This document shows positions 1 to 8,133 of a DNA stretch of 64,000 bases, one piece after another. A program made the translations under genes and the position numbers. The notes under the pieces are model-generated. The model searched no databases and was not told the DNA's origin. It worked only from the letters and a program-made list of their open reading frames with translations. Positions within the stretch are counted from its first letter, which is position 1; the number at the start of each line of letters is the position of its first letter. The stretch spans positions 186,001 through 250,000 of the forward strand of contig NZ_JIAF01000003.1 in the NCBI RefSeq assembly GCF_000688375.1, given 5' to 3'. This DNA comes from Prevotella sp. HUN102. GTDB lineage: Bacteria; Bacteroidota; Bacteroidia; Bacteroidales; Bacteroidaceae.

Positions 1-38
1 CACGGATTTCACAACTTCGGCGAATCATTCCGATGCCG

Positions 39-2519
39 CTAATCTTGGAAATACACCCTCTTCACACGATTGCTGACATTCGTGAGCACTTCGTAGGGAA
101 TGGTTTCGAGCACGTCGCTGAGCACCGTTACGGGCAGGTTGTCGCCGAAGATTTCCACGGAATCGCCCTCCTTGCAGTCTATTCCCGTTACGTCAATCAT
201 TGCAACGTCCATACAGATGTTGCCCACGTAGGGAGCTTTCTGCCCGTTCACCAGACAGTAGCAGTGCCGGTTGCCCAGTTTCCGGTTCAGTCCGTCGGCA
301 TATCCTATCGGAATTGCCGCAATGAGGCTGTCCTGTTCTATCGTTCCCCGACGCGAATAGCCCACGGTGTCGCCCTTGGGAACGCTGCGCAGTTGGAGAA
401 TGGTGGTCTTCAGCGTGGAAACATTGTTGAGGATGGCATTCGTGCGTGGGTTCACACCGTAGAGTCCCAGCCCCAATCTGCACATATCCATCTGCCGTTC
501 GGGGAAGTGTTCTATGCCCGCCGAGTTGTCGATATGGCGCAGAATCCTATGGCTGAAAGCCGATTGCAGTCTGCGGCTGCCCTCGTCGAAGCGTGCGAAC
601 TGCTCGGCGGAGAAGGAATCGAAGCCGTCTGCGTCGGAACCCACGAAATGCGAGAACACCGAACGGGGGATAATGGCGTTCTGATGTTTCAGCCTGTCGA
701 TGAGTTCGTCCATATCCGTGAGCGGATTGAAGCCCAGACGGTGCATCCCCGTGTCGAGCTTGATGTGTACCGGATAGCCCGTGATGCCCTCTTTCTGCGC
801 CGCCTTCACGAGTGCGTCGAGCAGACGGAAGCTGTAAACCTCCGGTTCAAGCTCGTAATCGAAGAGCGTCTTGAACGAACTCATCTCCGGATTCATTATC
901 ATTATGCTGCTCGTGATGCCGTTCTTTCGGAGCGTTACGCCCTCGTCGGCCACAGCCACGGCGAGATAGTCCACCCGATGGTCCTGAAGCGTCTTTGCAA
1001 TCTCCACGGCACCCGCTCCGTAGCCGTCGGCCTTAATCATACAGACGAGCTTTGTACTCGGTTTGAGGAACGAACGGTACCAGTTCAGATTGCCGACCAT
1101 CGCATTGAGGTTTACCTCCAGCACCGTTTCGTGTACCTTGTTCACGAGGAGTTCCGTCAGTTGGTCGAACCCAAACGAGCGCGCTCCCTTCAGCAGAATC
1201 ACTTCGTCGTGCAGACTGCCGAACACGTCGCTGTGGATGAAGTCCGTTACGGTGGCGAAGAAATATTTCTCGCCGATATACCTGAATGCGTTTCGCTGCG
1301 ATTGCAGAGCCGTTCCTATACCGATGAATTTCTCCACACCACGCTTCTGCGCAAGGTCGGCCACTTCCTGATACAGTTGTCGGTCGGTCTCGCCGCTTTG
1401 GAAGATGTCGCTCAGCACGAGCGTGCGTCTGCGGCCCTTGTGGTCGGGACGACGGTTCATAAAGTCGAGCGCGATGTCGAGCGAATTGATGTCGGAATTA
1501 TAGGAATCGTTGATGAGCGTGCAGCCGTGCTGCCCCTCTTTCACTTCCAGCCGCATAGCAACGGGTTCGAGTGTTGCCATTCTTGACGACAGTACACTGG
1601 CTTCAACGCCCAGTTGCAATGCCACTACGGCACAGGTAATGGAGTTGCATAGGCTCGCATCGTCTATGAATGGCAGCGTGAACGTGCCCTCCGTGGTTCT
1701 GTTCCAGACGTAGGAAACGGTGGAAGTGATGTTCTTTTTCTCGATGGATTTCACGAAGAAGGCGCACCGTTCATTCTTCATCGACCATCCCAGTCGCTTT
1801 CCCTCGTATCCCGTTTCCTCTATTGCCTTTGCCGCAATGTCGTCGTCGAGCGAATAGACAATGGCCTGCGAGTCGTGGAACAGGCGCGCCTTCTCCATAC
1901 ACTTTTCCTCGAGCGATGCGAAATTCTCCTGATGCGCGTCGCCCAGACTCGTCAGCACGCCTATCGTAGGGCGGATGATGTTGCGCAGAGCCTCCATTTC
2001 TCCCATCTTACTGATGCCCGCTTCGAACACGCCGACTTGTGAGTTTTCGTTGAGCAGCCACACCGACAGCGGCACACCAATCTGCGAATTGTAGCTGCGC
2101 GGCGAACGCGTAACCGTCATCTGTGGCGAAAGCAGTTGATAGAGCCACTCCTTTACCATCGTCTTGCCGTTGGAGCCGGTAATGCCCACAACGGGAATGC
2201 TGAACTCGCTTCGGTGCTTTTCGGCCAGACGCTGCAACGCCGAGAGGGCGTGCGCCACTTTGAGGAAATTTGCCTGTGGGTAGAGCTGCCCGAAATTCTG
2301 CGGCACGTCTTCCACCACGAAGTTTCTCACTCCGCGCCGGTAGAGCTCGGGTATATAGTGATGACCGTCGTTGCGCTCAGACTTCAGCGCAAAGAAGATT
2401 GTTTCTTCCGGGAAACATAGGGAACGACTATCTGTAAGCACGAAACCCACATTGGCGTCGGCCTCTCCGTAGCGATGCGCGCCAATGAGCGTTGCCACCT
2501 TTTCAATAGAGTAGTTCAT
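39..2519 (-). CDS. murF-alr: Bifunctional UDP-MurNAc-tripeptide:D-Ala-D-Ala ligase / alanine racemase (MurF-Alr fusion)
   Basis: An 826-residue cytoplasmic fusion for peptidoglycan precursor synthesis. The first ~455 residues are a Mur ligase: the ATP loop GITGSNGKT lies at 112-120 and an INDSYNSD segment near 336. The rest is a PLP-dependent alanine racemase with the PLP lysine at K496 (CMIKADGYGAG) and a GYADGLNRKLGN stretch near the C-terminus. The racemase makes D-Ala, which goes into the D-Ala-D-Ala that MurF adds. Fusion of the two is known in Bacteroidota. The ATG at 2519 gives a normal MurF N-terminus. A -7 element lies about 180 nt upstream, and the leader holds an octamer repeat array. 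The stop lies 38 nt from the window edge. Confidence 0.96.
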   Translation of the reverse strand: MNYSIEKVATLIGAHRYGEADANVGFVLTDSRSLCFPEETIFFALKSERNDGHHYIPELYRRGVRNFVVEDVPQNFGQLYPQANFLKVAHALSALQRLAEKHRSEFSIPVVGITGSNGKTMVKEWLYQLLSPQMTVTRSPRSYNSQIGVPLSVWLLNENSQVGVFEAGISKMGEMEALRNIIRPTIGVLTSLGDAHQENFASLEEKCMEKARLFHDSQAIVYSLDDDIAAKAIEETGYEGKRLGWSMKNERCAFFVKSIEKKNITSTVSYVWNRTTEGTFTLPFIDDASLCNSITCAVVALQLGVEASVLSSRMATLEPVAMRLEVKEGQHGCTLINDSYNSDINSLDIALDFMNRRPDHKGRRRTLVLSDIFQSGETDRQLYQEVADLAQKRGVEKFIGIGTALQSQRNAFRYIGEKYFFATVTDFIHSDVFGSLHDEVILLKGARSFGFDQLTELLVNKVHETVLEVNLNAMVGNLNWYRSFLKPSTKLVCMIKADGYGAGAVEIAKTLQDHRVDYLAVAVADEGVTLRKNGITSSIMIMNPEMSSFKTLFDYELEPEVYSFRLLDALVKAAQKEGITGYPVHIKLDTGMHRLGFNPLTDMDELIDRLKHQNAIIPRSVFSHFVGSDADGFDSFSAEQFARFDEGSRRLQSAFSHRILRHIDNSAGIEHFPERQMDMCRLGLGLYGVNPRTNAILNNVSTLKTTILQLRSVPKGDTVGYSRRGTIEQDSLIAAIPIGYADGLNRKLGNRHCYCLVNGQKAPYVGNICMDVAMIDVTGIDCKEGDSVEIFGDNLPVTVLSDVLETIPYEVLTNVSNRVKRVYFQD

Positions 2520-2524
2520 TGGAA

Positions 2525-2650
2525 TATATTTCTTTAAGTTTACGAGTGAACAGGTTTACAAGAGGACAAGTTCGCGGGTAGACACGTGAACAAGTGGACG
2601 AGGAGACAAGTTTACGAGTGGACAAGTTGTCGTGTCGGTCGGTTTTCAGA
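2525..2650. repeat. Octamer repeat array (family B)
   Basis: Degenerate tandem array with period 8, unit roughly ACRAGTNN (ACAAGTTT, ACGAGTGG and so on). It sits in the presumed leader of murF-alr. The same family recurs at 6660-6777, 15418-15715 and 17820-18115. The rest of the gap up to 3034 holds AT-rich DNA and a few family D words around 2890-2965; I see no gene in it. Confidence 0.75.
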
Positions 2651-2698
2651 CGCACCCAGTTTTCCCCGTGGGCAGTTCTCCCTCTCTGTTTATTGATG

Positions 2699-2706
2699 CA
2701 AAGGTA
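2699..2706 (-). promoter_or_regulatory. Putative -7 promoter element for murF-alr
   Basis: The minus strand reads TACCTTTG, matching the Bacteroidota -7 consensus TAnnTTTG, about 180 nt upstream of the start. No clear TTTG lies at the -33 position, so only the -7 is supported. Confidence 0.45.
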
Positions 2707-3034
2707 CGCAAAAAGTAGAATGCAGGGTTGCTTTTCCTCCATTTTTTGTTCAGGGAAATAATATAACGTAAATGAAGATGAGCATAAGCGTGTCCGATTT
2801 TCTACACCTTATTATATATTTGAGTTGAGTATACATCCGAATTTGGAAGTATTCGATTGCGTTAATAACAATTCAGTCATCTTGTGGTTTTATCTCTCAC
2901 GAATGCCACAGAATCAGAGACATTTATTTTTGCCACAGAGAAGGCTTTGCCTTCTCTGTATTGGGAAATAAGTGTAAATCTATGAATCTGCTTTCTATGT
3001 TAAAATCCAAATGATTTGGCCATTATTTTTCCTT

Positions 3035-3730
3035 TACGCTGATATTTTATAGTCCTTATCGAAAACCTGACCATTTCTGATTATGGCGGCCACTATGTGG
3101 ACAAGCTTGTTTCTGACGTTGTCAAGTGCCACCTGCTTCTTTTTCCCTCTTGCGACAAGCCTTGAGTAATCCACAATAGCAGGATATTTTCCGCGGGTCG
3201 TGGCTGAACCTGCGGAAGTTGTCCGTGCAGACCATCAGGCACACGGCATTCTGCGTTCCTATGCCGGGTATGGAGGTAACTATGGTGAAAATCCAGGTAA
3301 GCTCCCCGTCAGACTCTATCAGGGACGCAATCCTCCTGTCCACCTTCTCTATCTCCCTGTTCAACTCCGAGACGATATGCCGTCCGCTTTGGGAGATCAT
3401 AGTCTTGACGGACGATTTCTCCATGGTGAGTCTCTTCTCACCTCTCCGGACTTGGAAGTTGCACCCGTGCCTGACTATCATCTGTCTGTGGGGGAACAGC
3501 TCCCTGGGCTGCATAAGCGACTCGCTGAGCGGGTCGTACATGGCGGCCCTGTCATGGCTACGCATTGCATACTCCGCTGTCATTGAGGCATCGGCGCGGT
3601 CCGATTTCAGTCTCCGGATACCCGAGGAGTCCCTGACACTCTTGGCATTCTCAGGCCATGCGTCGAATCCCCTCCCATAAAGGAAGTTGCACAGCGGCTT
3701 GCTGTAGTCACCGGTGTTCCCACTGCGGTT
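3035..3730 (-). pseudogene. Decayed IS110-family transposase
   Basis: Reading the minus strand from about 3730 gives an IS110-type protein without its first ~100 residues: a TGDYSKPLCNFL segment, an ENAKSVRDSSGIRRLKSDRADA stretch typical of the family's middle region, then TSIPGIGTQNAVCLMVC and SCYCGL from the C-terminal Transposase_20 domain. That frame ends at 3122. The true C-terminus (KKKQVALDNVRNKLVHIV) continues in another frame to 3035, so there is a frameshift and probably an internal deletion. The N-terminal RuvC-like catalytic part is missing, so the element should be inactive. The boundaries are approximate. Confidence 0.8.
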
Positions 3731-4079
3731 GTCACTAATTTAATTATCAGAAATGGTCAATAGCTGTATGGACTGAAACTCTGACAAGGCTCCAAGGCCG
3801 GTAGCTTTCTATCTTGTCTCCGCGACTATGTCGGGGAGGTTCTGGACAGATTATGGCTTCCGTGCCGGCGGAATCCAGGGCCTACCTCTCCGACAGACCG
3901 ATTCTTCCTTACGACAGCAAAGGTAGGATAGTGTCTTGAGCTGGCATTGTTTTTACATATTATTTTGCTTTCTTATGCGGCCGAGCCGCAATCTTCTGTA
4001 AATTTAGAGTGAAATCTGCGCCATCTGCGAGAAAGATACACCTAAAATGCCAAAGCAGCATTAATTTTATAGAGTATTA
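3731..4079. other. Gene-free spacer with IS110 debris
   Basis: No open frame looks real here. On the plus strand at about 3742-3757 the sequence repeats, in inverted orientation, ~14 bp of the transposase 3' end (ATCAGAAATGGTCA; minus-strand copy near 3070). This suggests rearranged remains of the element. Family D words (ATCTGCGCCATCTGCGAGAA type) lie near 4010-4035. Confidence 0.5.
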
Positions 4080-4111
4080 TTTGGCTAATTATTTTTTTGT
4101 AAGTATCTTTG
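4080..4111 (+). promoter_or_regulatory. Promoter of the tRNA-Thr/tRNA-Gly pair
   Basis: TTTG at 4080-4083, a 20-bp spacer and TATCTTTG at 4104-4111 match the Bacteroidota -33/-7 promoter. The tRNA begins 11 nt downstream. Confidence 0.75.
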
Positions 4112-4121
4112 CAGTCGTATC

Positions 4122-4194
<73 letters not shown>

Positions 4195-4200
4195 CTAAAG

Positions 4201-4271
4201 GCGGAATTAGCACATCGGTAGTGCACGGGCTTCCCAAGCCTGGGAGGCGGGTTCGATTCCCGTATTCCGCT
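4201..4271 (+). tRNA. tRNA-Gly (anticodon CCC)
   Basis: A 71-nt cloverleaf: acceptor GCGGAAT/ATTCCGC, D arm GCAC-ATCGGTA-GTGC, anticodon loop TTCCCAA (CCC, reading GGG), T loop TTCGATT. It follows tRNA-Thr by 6 nt. Confidence 0.94.
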
Positions 4272-4460
4272 CACTCCGTTTCATTTTTCCCTTTTCATTC
4301 AGCCTCTTATCGCTTTATCTTTGTAGCTGTAAAACCTAACCCCAATCAATGTGAATTCCAATATCTCAACAATCTGTTCAGCTATCATATCCGAGGTTTC
4401 GATAAAGAAAACCATTTTGCTCACAGGTCTCTGTTTCACCAGTATTACCACATTCGCACA

Positions 4461-4898
4461 ATGGCAAAGCTCCGGTCTTGTAAAAGACGAGGGGGCTACA
4501 CTAACGTGCGTAAGCGGCCTAGCGTAAACAGTCCCATCGTTGATAAAATCCAAGACGGATATTTTGTGAACTACACCGACCTGCGAACGGGCTGGGTAAA
4601 GGTTTATGAATACTCGAAAGATGGCATGGCCAAGGTAATAGGCTACATGGCTCGCAATAAAATTGTAGACTGGCCAAACGTATATGCCGTGCCTTACCTG
4701 GTGGAACCGGAAGGCGGATACACCAATATAAGAAAACGACCTGGCGGTGCGGTTGTGAGTAAAGTAAAAGATGGAAGTATCATTCTTGCCAACCCTGATG
4801 ATTATTTCAGCCGCGATTGGGTAAGGGTATACAACCAGAGAGGTACTCTACTGGGCTACATACACTGTACCAAGCTCCTAAAATTGGCCGAACCCTAA
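4461..4898 (+). CDS. Protein with two SH3-like repeats
   Basis: A 145-residue protein built from two SH3b-like units. Each opens with GGYTN(V/I)RKRP followed by a valine-rich segment and KxxDG, a pattern common in bacterial SH3 domains that bind cell-wall or envelope ligands. There is no clear signal peptide from the ATG at 4461. Longer frames starting further upstream run through tRNA-Gly and are not credible. It lies just upstream of a YARHG lipoprotein and a SanA-like protein, so an envelope role is possible but inferred. The ligand is unknown. Confidence 0.75.
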   Translation: MAKLRSCKRRGGYTNVRKRPSVNSPIVDKIQDGYFVNYTDLRTGWVKVYEYSKDGMAKVIGYMARNKIVDWPNVYAVPYLVEPEGGYTNIRKRPGGAVVSKVKDGSIILANPDDYFSRDWVRVYNQRGTLLGYIHCTKLLKLAEP

Positions 4899-4932
4899 AC
4901 ACAGTAGAAGTTATTACATACAAAAAACTGAT

Positions 4933-5448
4933 ATGAAAACGAAAATCTTCAGTATTTCACTGGTTATGGCTGCCATTATTATCATTGGCTGCCAAGACAA
5001 CAAGAGCAAAAGCGAGAACCTGGAACAGATGATTGAACAACGCGCCCAGCAGAAAGCCGACTCCATGGCAAAGGCCGATTCCATTAACAAGCTGGTAGCC
5101 GAAGCCAAGGCCATCATCAAACGCGACAAAACCAAACATCAGCCAAGTCCAGAGCCACAGTCCCTTTATACAGAATACCCTACTGAGTTCGACTATTTGG
5201 CACAACGCAACGTAACAGAATCGGATGTTTACCGTTTAATGGATGCTTACGGTTTTAACTTCAGTGAAGCCTGCGGCTACCTACGCAACGCCGTTTACGC
5301 ACGCCATGGCCGAAGGTTTGTAAAAAAGCAGTACCGAGATTTCTTTATGCAATTCGACTGGTATGCACCACAACGTACCGAGATTCCTGCATCAGAGCTT
5401 AATACCATAGAGCAAAGAAATATTTCAAAGCTAAAAGCCTTCGGCTGA
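4933..5448 (+). CDS. YARHG-domain lipoprotein
   Basis: A 171-residue predicted lipoprotein. The signal peptide ends in a lipobox with Cys20 (IIIIGC). A charged, Lys/Ala-rich segment (about 25-70) that may be helical follows. The C-terminal half holds a YARHG domain: LRNAVYARHGRRF at 117-129, then a DWYAPQ stretch. YARHG domains are small extracytoplasmic modules of unknown function. The gene starts 34 nt after the SH3-repeat gene and may share its transcript. Confidence 0.82.
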   Translation: MKTKIFSISLVMAAIIIIGCQDNKSKSENLEQMIEQRAQQKADSMAKADSINKLVAEAKAIIKRDKTKHQPSPEPQSLYTEYPTEFDYLAQRNVTESDVYRLMDAYGFNFSEACGYLRNAVYARHGRRFVKKQYRDFFMQFDWYAPQRTEIPASELNTIEQRNISKLKAFG

Positions 5449-5515
5449 TTTCGGCACAGCATCTTCTACTTACACACACTAAGTAAAGAGGTAATTGCCT
5501 GCACACCACCAAAAT

Positions 5516-6112
5516 ATGTATATTGTAATTATATCAGTCGTTGCAATAGCTACAGTTATAGCTATAATTATTGTAGCTTGCAACATTTATATTATAAAAA
5601 CCACCAATGGCAGCATAACTAAGAGCCCCACCCTTTTGCCCACCAGTGGTACAGTGCTTGTGCTGGGAACTGCACCATTACGAAAAAACGGCGAGCCCAA
5701 TCCCTATTTTCACCATCGATTGGAAGCTATCTGGCGCATATGGCAGACCCGCCATTACAATAAAATCATCTTAAGTGGCTACGGACAGGAAACAAAAGCA
5801 ATGCGCCACCTGCTTGTTGACAAGGGCATTCCAACCGAAATAATTCGAGAAGATAGTATGGGAAAGCGCACAATGGCTTCGATGAGCAGACTGAAAGAGA
5901 TTTTTCAACTCAATGAGTGTATTGTAGTGTCACAGCGATTCCATTGCCAGCGTGCTATATTCCTAGCCAGAGCACTCGGTATTAATGCGGTGGGCTTTGC
6001 AGCACAAGATGTTCACAACAACAAAACATGGCTCATTCAGCTCAGGGAGTGGCTGGCTAAAGTAAAGGCATACCTCGAAGTAATGAAGTTGAAAATGGAA
6101 TTCCAGCAATGA
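5516..6112 (+). CDS. YdcF/SanA-like DUF218 membrane-anchored protein
   Basis: A 198-residue protein with an N-terminal membrane helix (residues 2-25) and a DUF218 fold: GTVLVLGTAP, a HRLEAIW segment, KIILSGYG, a TMASMSRLKE helix and a VVSQRFHCQRAIFLARALG stretch. Its E. coli relatives SanA and ElyC affect envelope integrity and vancomycin sensitivity; the biochemical reaction is not established. I chose the ATG at 5516 over an in-frame TTG at 5495, because the membrane helix begins at once. Confidence 0.82.
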   Translation: MYIVIISVVAIATVIAIIIVACNIYIIKTTNGSITKSPTLLPTSGTVLVLGTAPLRKNGEPNPYFHHRLEAIWRIWQTRHYNKIILSGYGQETKAMRHLLVDKGIPTEIIREDSMGKRTMASMSRLKEIFQLNECIVVSQRFHCQRAIFLARALGINAVGFAAQDVHNNKTWLIQLREWLAKVKAYLEVMKLKMEFQQ

Positions 6113-6350
6113 AGACTTACTTAATTTTGGAAAACCCATAAATCCGAATTCTGAAAAACAAACTAATTCAGAACCAAACTAGTCAGATAGGTATTTTTCC
6201 TACGTTTCCAACCATATTCCACTTTCACTCTCTTAAATGAATGAAGGAATATACTTATTACACTCGCCCATTTTTTCCTTTGTAAACCTGTCCATTTGTC
6301 TCCTCTCAGTCCCTCCCCACCACCACAAACATTTATATAAATATATAAAT

Positions 6351-6367
6351 AGCGACAAAAAAGTGTA
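6351..6367 (+). repeat. Outlying family F motif (weak)
   Basis: AGCGACAAAAAAGTGTA resembles the GTGCGACAAAWWAGGAA motif clustered at 21.5-23.9 kb. It lies just beyond the 3' end of the smalltalk gene. Confidence 0.4.
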
Positions 6368-6390
6368 AAATTTTGTTGTACGACTATTAT

Positions 6391-6492
6391 TTACATCATT
6401 CCCGCGCAGCTCGTTACGCCGAGCGTGGTGCCGAGCGCAGTAAGAACAGACAGCAACAACTGAATCACTAATTTCCAAGTTTCTTTTTTCAT
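6391..6492 (-). CDS. Smalltalk-family small protein
   Basis: A 33-residue ORF that starts MKKETWKLVIQLLLSVLTAL and ends TSCAGMM. It is a single hydrophobic helix with a lipobox-like TSC near the end. This is the hallmark of the Bacteroidota smalltalk family, of unknown function, which is normally found beside HU-like and peptidoglycan hydrolase genes, as here. A 90-residue frame overlapping it on the same strand is not coding. Confidence 0.85.
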   Translation of the reverse strand: MKKETWKLVIQLLLSVLTALGTTLGVTSCAGMM

Positions 6493-6659
6493 AGTTTCTC
6501 CACAATTTAAATTAAACATATTATTTCCCTGAATTCAAAGTCTGGATAACAGACTGAAAAGAAAATAGTTGCAGGGAAGCGAGCGAACAGGTTTGCAAAG
6601 ATTTCATCCCGCAATTCAAAGAAATACGACAGAGCAAGTCAATACTAAGCCATCCGAAC

Positions 6660-6777
6660 AAATATCCTTGCAAACTTATATCCTCGTCCACTCGTAAACT
6701 TATCTACTTGTAAACTCGTTCACTTGTCCACTTGTAAACTCGTCCACTTATAAACTTGTTCCCTCGTCCCTTGCCAA
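6660..6777. repeat. Octamer repeat array (family B)
   Basis: Period-8 degenerate units (complement of ACRAGTNN: AAACTTAT, CCACTTGT and so on) in the gap between the smalltalk and HU-like genes. Confidence 0.75.
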
Positions 6778-6782
6778 CTATT

Positions 6783-6799
6783 TTCCCTTTTTGTCGCAC
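6783..6799 (-). repeat. Outlying family F motif
   Basis: The minus strand reads GTGCGACAAAAAGGGAA. It is identical over 17 bp to a copy inside the 21.5-23.9 kb array (22037-22053). It lies about 30 nt beyond the HU-like gene stop. Confidence 0.6.
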
Positions 6800-6829
6800 A
6801 TACAGTGCAACACCCTATTAAAGAGGTGC

Positions 6830-7294
6830 TTATGGATTCTCCTCGCCACTCTCTTCAGTGGTCTTCTTTTCCGATTCCACGCCCTCGTAAACAGGCATTT
6901 CCTCCACCTTCAGACCCGTGATGAAAGTCTTCTGGCGCACCCTGTCGGCACCCACCTTCGTTTCCGGTTGGAAAATCACGTGAGGCTTATAGATGTTCTT
7001 TGCCACCGAGAAGTCCTTCAGATTCTCTACGCCGCGGGAATGGATTGCCACCTTGAACGAACCGAAACCATCGAGCGTTACACGGCTGCCCTGCTTCAGC
7101 TCGTGCTCCATCTCTTTCACGAGCGCACTCACAACGGCGAGAATGTCAGACTCGGTTACGGTGCATCGGTCGCTGATTCGAGCCGACAACTCTCTGATTC
7201 CCACACGGTTGCTCACCACTGCACGCGCATACCAAAACCCCTTCTTACCGCCGAGTGTGCGCTTGTTCTGATACATACGATACTTAATTGCCAT
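6830..7294 (-). CDS. HU-like DNA-binding protein (HU-HIG type)
   Basis: A 154-residue member of the Bacteroidota HU-HIG group. The N-terminus MAIKYRMYQNKRTLGGKKG..WYAR is the extra strand-rich segment of this group. The HU core follows, with GSRVTLDGFGSFKVAI at about 69-84. A Glu/Lys tail ends the protein. Canonical HU is ~90 residues and lacks the N-terminal extension. The target sites and role of HU-HIG proteins are not known; the family typically neighbours smalltalk and a cell-wall hydrolase gene, as here. Confidence 0.88.
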   Translation of the reverse strand: MAIKYRMYQNKRTLGGKKGFWYARAVVSNRVGIRELSARISDRCTVTESDILAVVSALVKEMEHELKQGSRVTLDGFGSFKVAIHSRGVENLKDFSVAKNIYKPHVIFQPETKVGADRVRQKTFITGLKVEEMPVYEGVESEKKTTEESGEENP

Positions 7295-7369
7295 AATTTC
7301 AAATTGCCTCTCCCCGGTTTCCCGGAGTCTTTCGCAAGGACTAGCTTTTAAAAAGTTAAAAAAAATATA

Positions 7370-7570
7370 TATTAGGAGATTTTTCTTTTAGGAGTTAAGA
7401 CAACAGCTCACTTTTCAGAAGTTAAAGGAGTCAAAGAAGTCAAAAGGAGTTAAGACAACAGCTCACTTTTCAAGAGTTAAAGGAGTGAAGAGACAACAGC
7501 TCAAGCTGCAAGGATTTTCCCATTTCCCCTCTCCCATTTCACATCTCCCTTTTCCCATTTCCCATTTCAA
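7370..7570. repeat. Composite A/C repeat
   Basis: Nine-base units GGAGTTAAR (7390-7490), a linker with GACAACAGCTCAAGCTGCAA and seven-base units (complement of ATGGGAR) run up to and slightly into the 3' end of the M15 peptidase gene. The order A-linker-C is shared with 13725-13875 and, inverted, with 46739-46935 and 52645-52945. Confidence 0.75.
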
Positions 7571-7991
7571 CCCCCACGTGAATCCATCTTTTCTTTGGCA
7601 TTCCCCGTGGTTCGAGCACCAGTTCGGTGCATTTCCCGAGACTGCGTAGAACCCTTTCATACCGTCTGCACATCTCCATATTCGACACGTGGATATCCAC
7701 CGCCATTCCCCTTATGTGCAGCGAATTGGGCACGCCTCCCACAGCCTTGTTCAACTGCTTGCATCTGTAACCACTCGTTACGATTACCCTCCCGACCCTT
7801 CGGCGCAGAGGCTCGAGCACATTCACGCACAATGCCCTCAGATTCCGAATCATCTCCTCGTCCGTCAGTCCGTCTTCAGGATGCGCAGACGGCACATTCT
7901 TTATATTCCGCTGAATCGCTATTCCCGACCTCAGCATTTCGCCCACCGTGAAATGTGGCGACAGTTTTTCTTCATAATCAATCATAATCAT
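7539..7991 (-). CDS. Peptidase M15-type D-Ala-D-Ala carboxypeptidase-like protein
   Basis: A 150-residue single-domain protein of the Peptidase_M15 fold: SGYRCKQLNKAVGG, SLHIRGMAVDIHV (a zinc-binding His and Asp) and RWIHVG (a second zinc His) at the expected spacing. The family cleaves peptide links in peptidoglycan. There is no signal peptide, as in phage-endolysin-like members. The gene comes first in the minus-strand series M15, HU-like, smalltalk. The last residues (MGNGKREM) are encoded inside a family C repeat, so the native C-terminus may have been changed by repeat insertion. The start may be 7991 or 7985. Confidence 0.85.
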   Translation of the reverse strand: MIMIDYEEKLSPHFTVGEMLRSGIAIQRNIKNVPSAHPEDGLTDEEMIRNLRALCVNVLEPLRRRVGRVIVTSGYRCKQLNKAVGGVPNSLHIRGMAVDIHVSNMEMCRRYERVLRSLGKCTELVLEPRGMPKKRWIHVGVEMGNGKREM

Positions 7992-8133
7992 ATAAATAGA
8001 TTAGTATATTATAATATGTATATATTTTTATATATTAAAACAAAACAGTAGAATTTCCCGGACACTCATCCGTTCCTCATCCGTTCCGTTTACAGTTGCA
8101 AAGTTACAACTTCAACGCACCGAAAGCAAAAAA

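Noticed and set aside
33..1586. A 517-codon open frame on the plus strand
   Set aside because: It is antisense to murF-alr, whose motifs are unambiguous; the plus-strand product has no domain.
4221..4460. Extension of the SH3-repeat protein
   Set aside because: It would read through tRNA-Gly.
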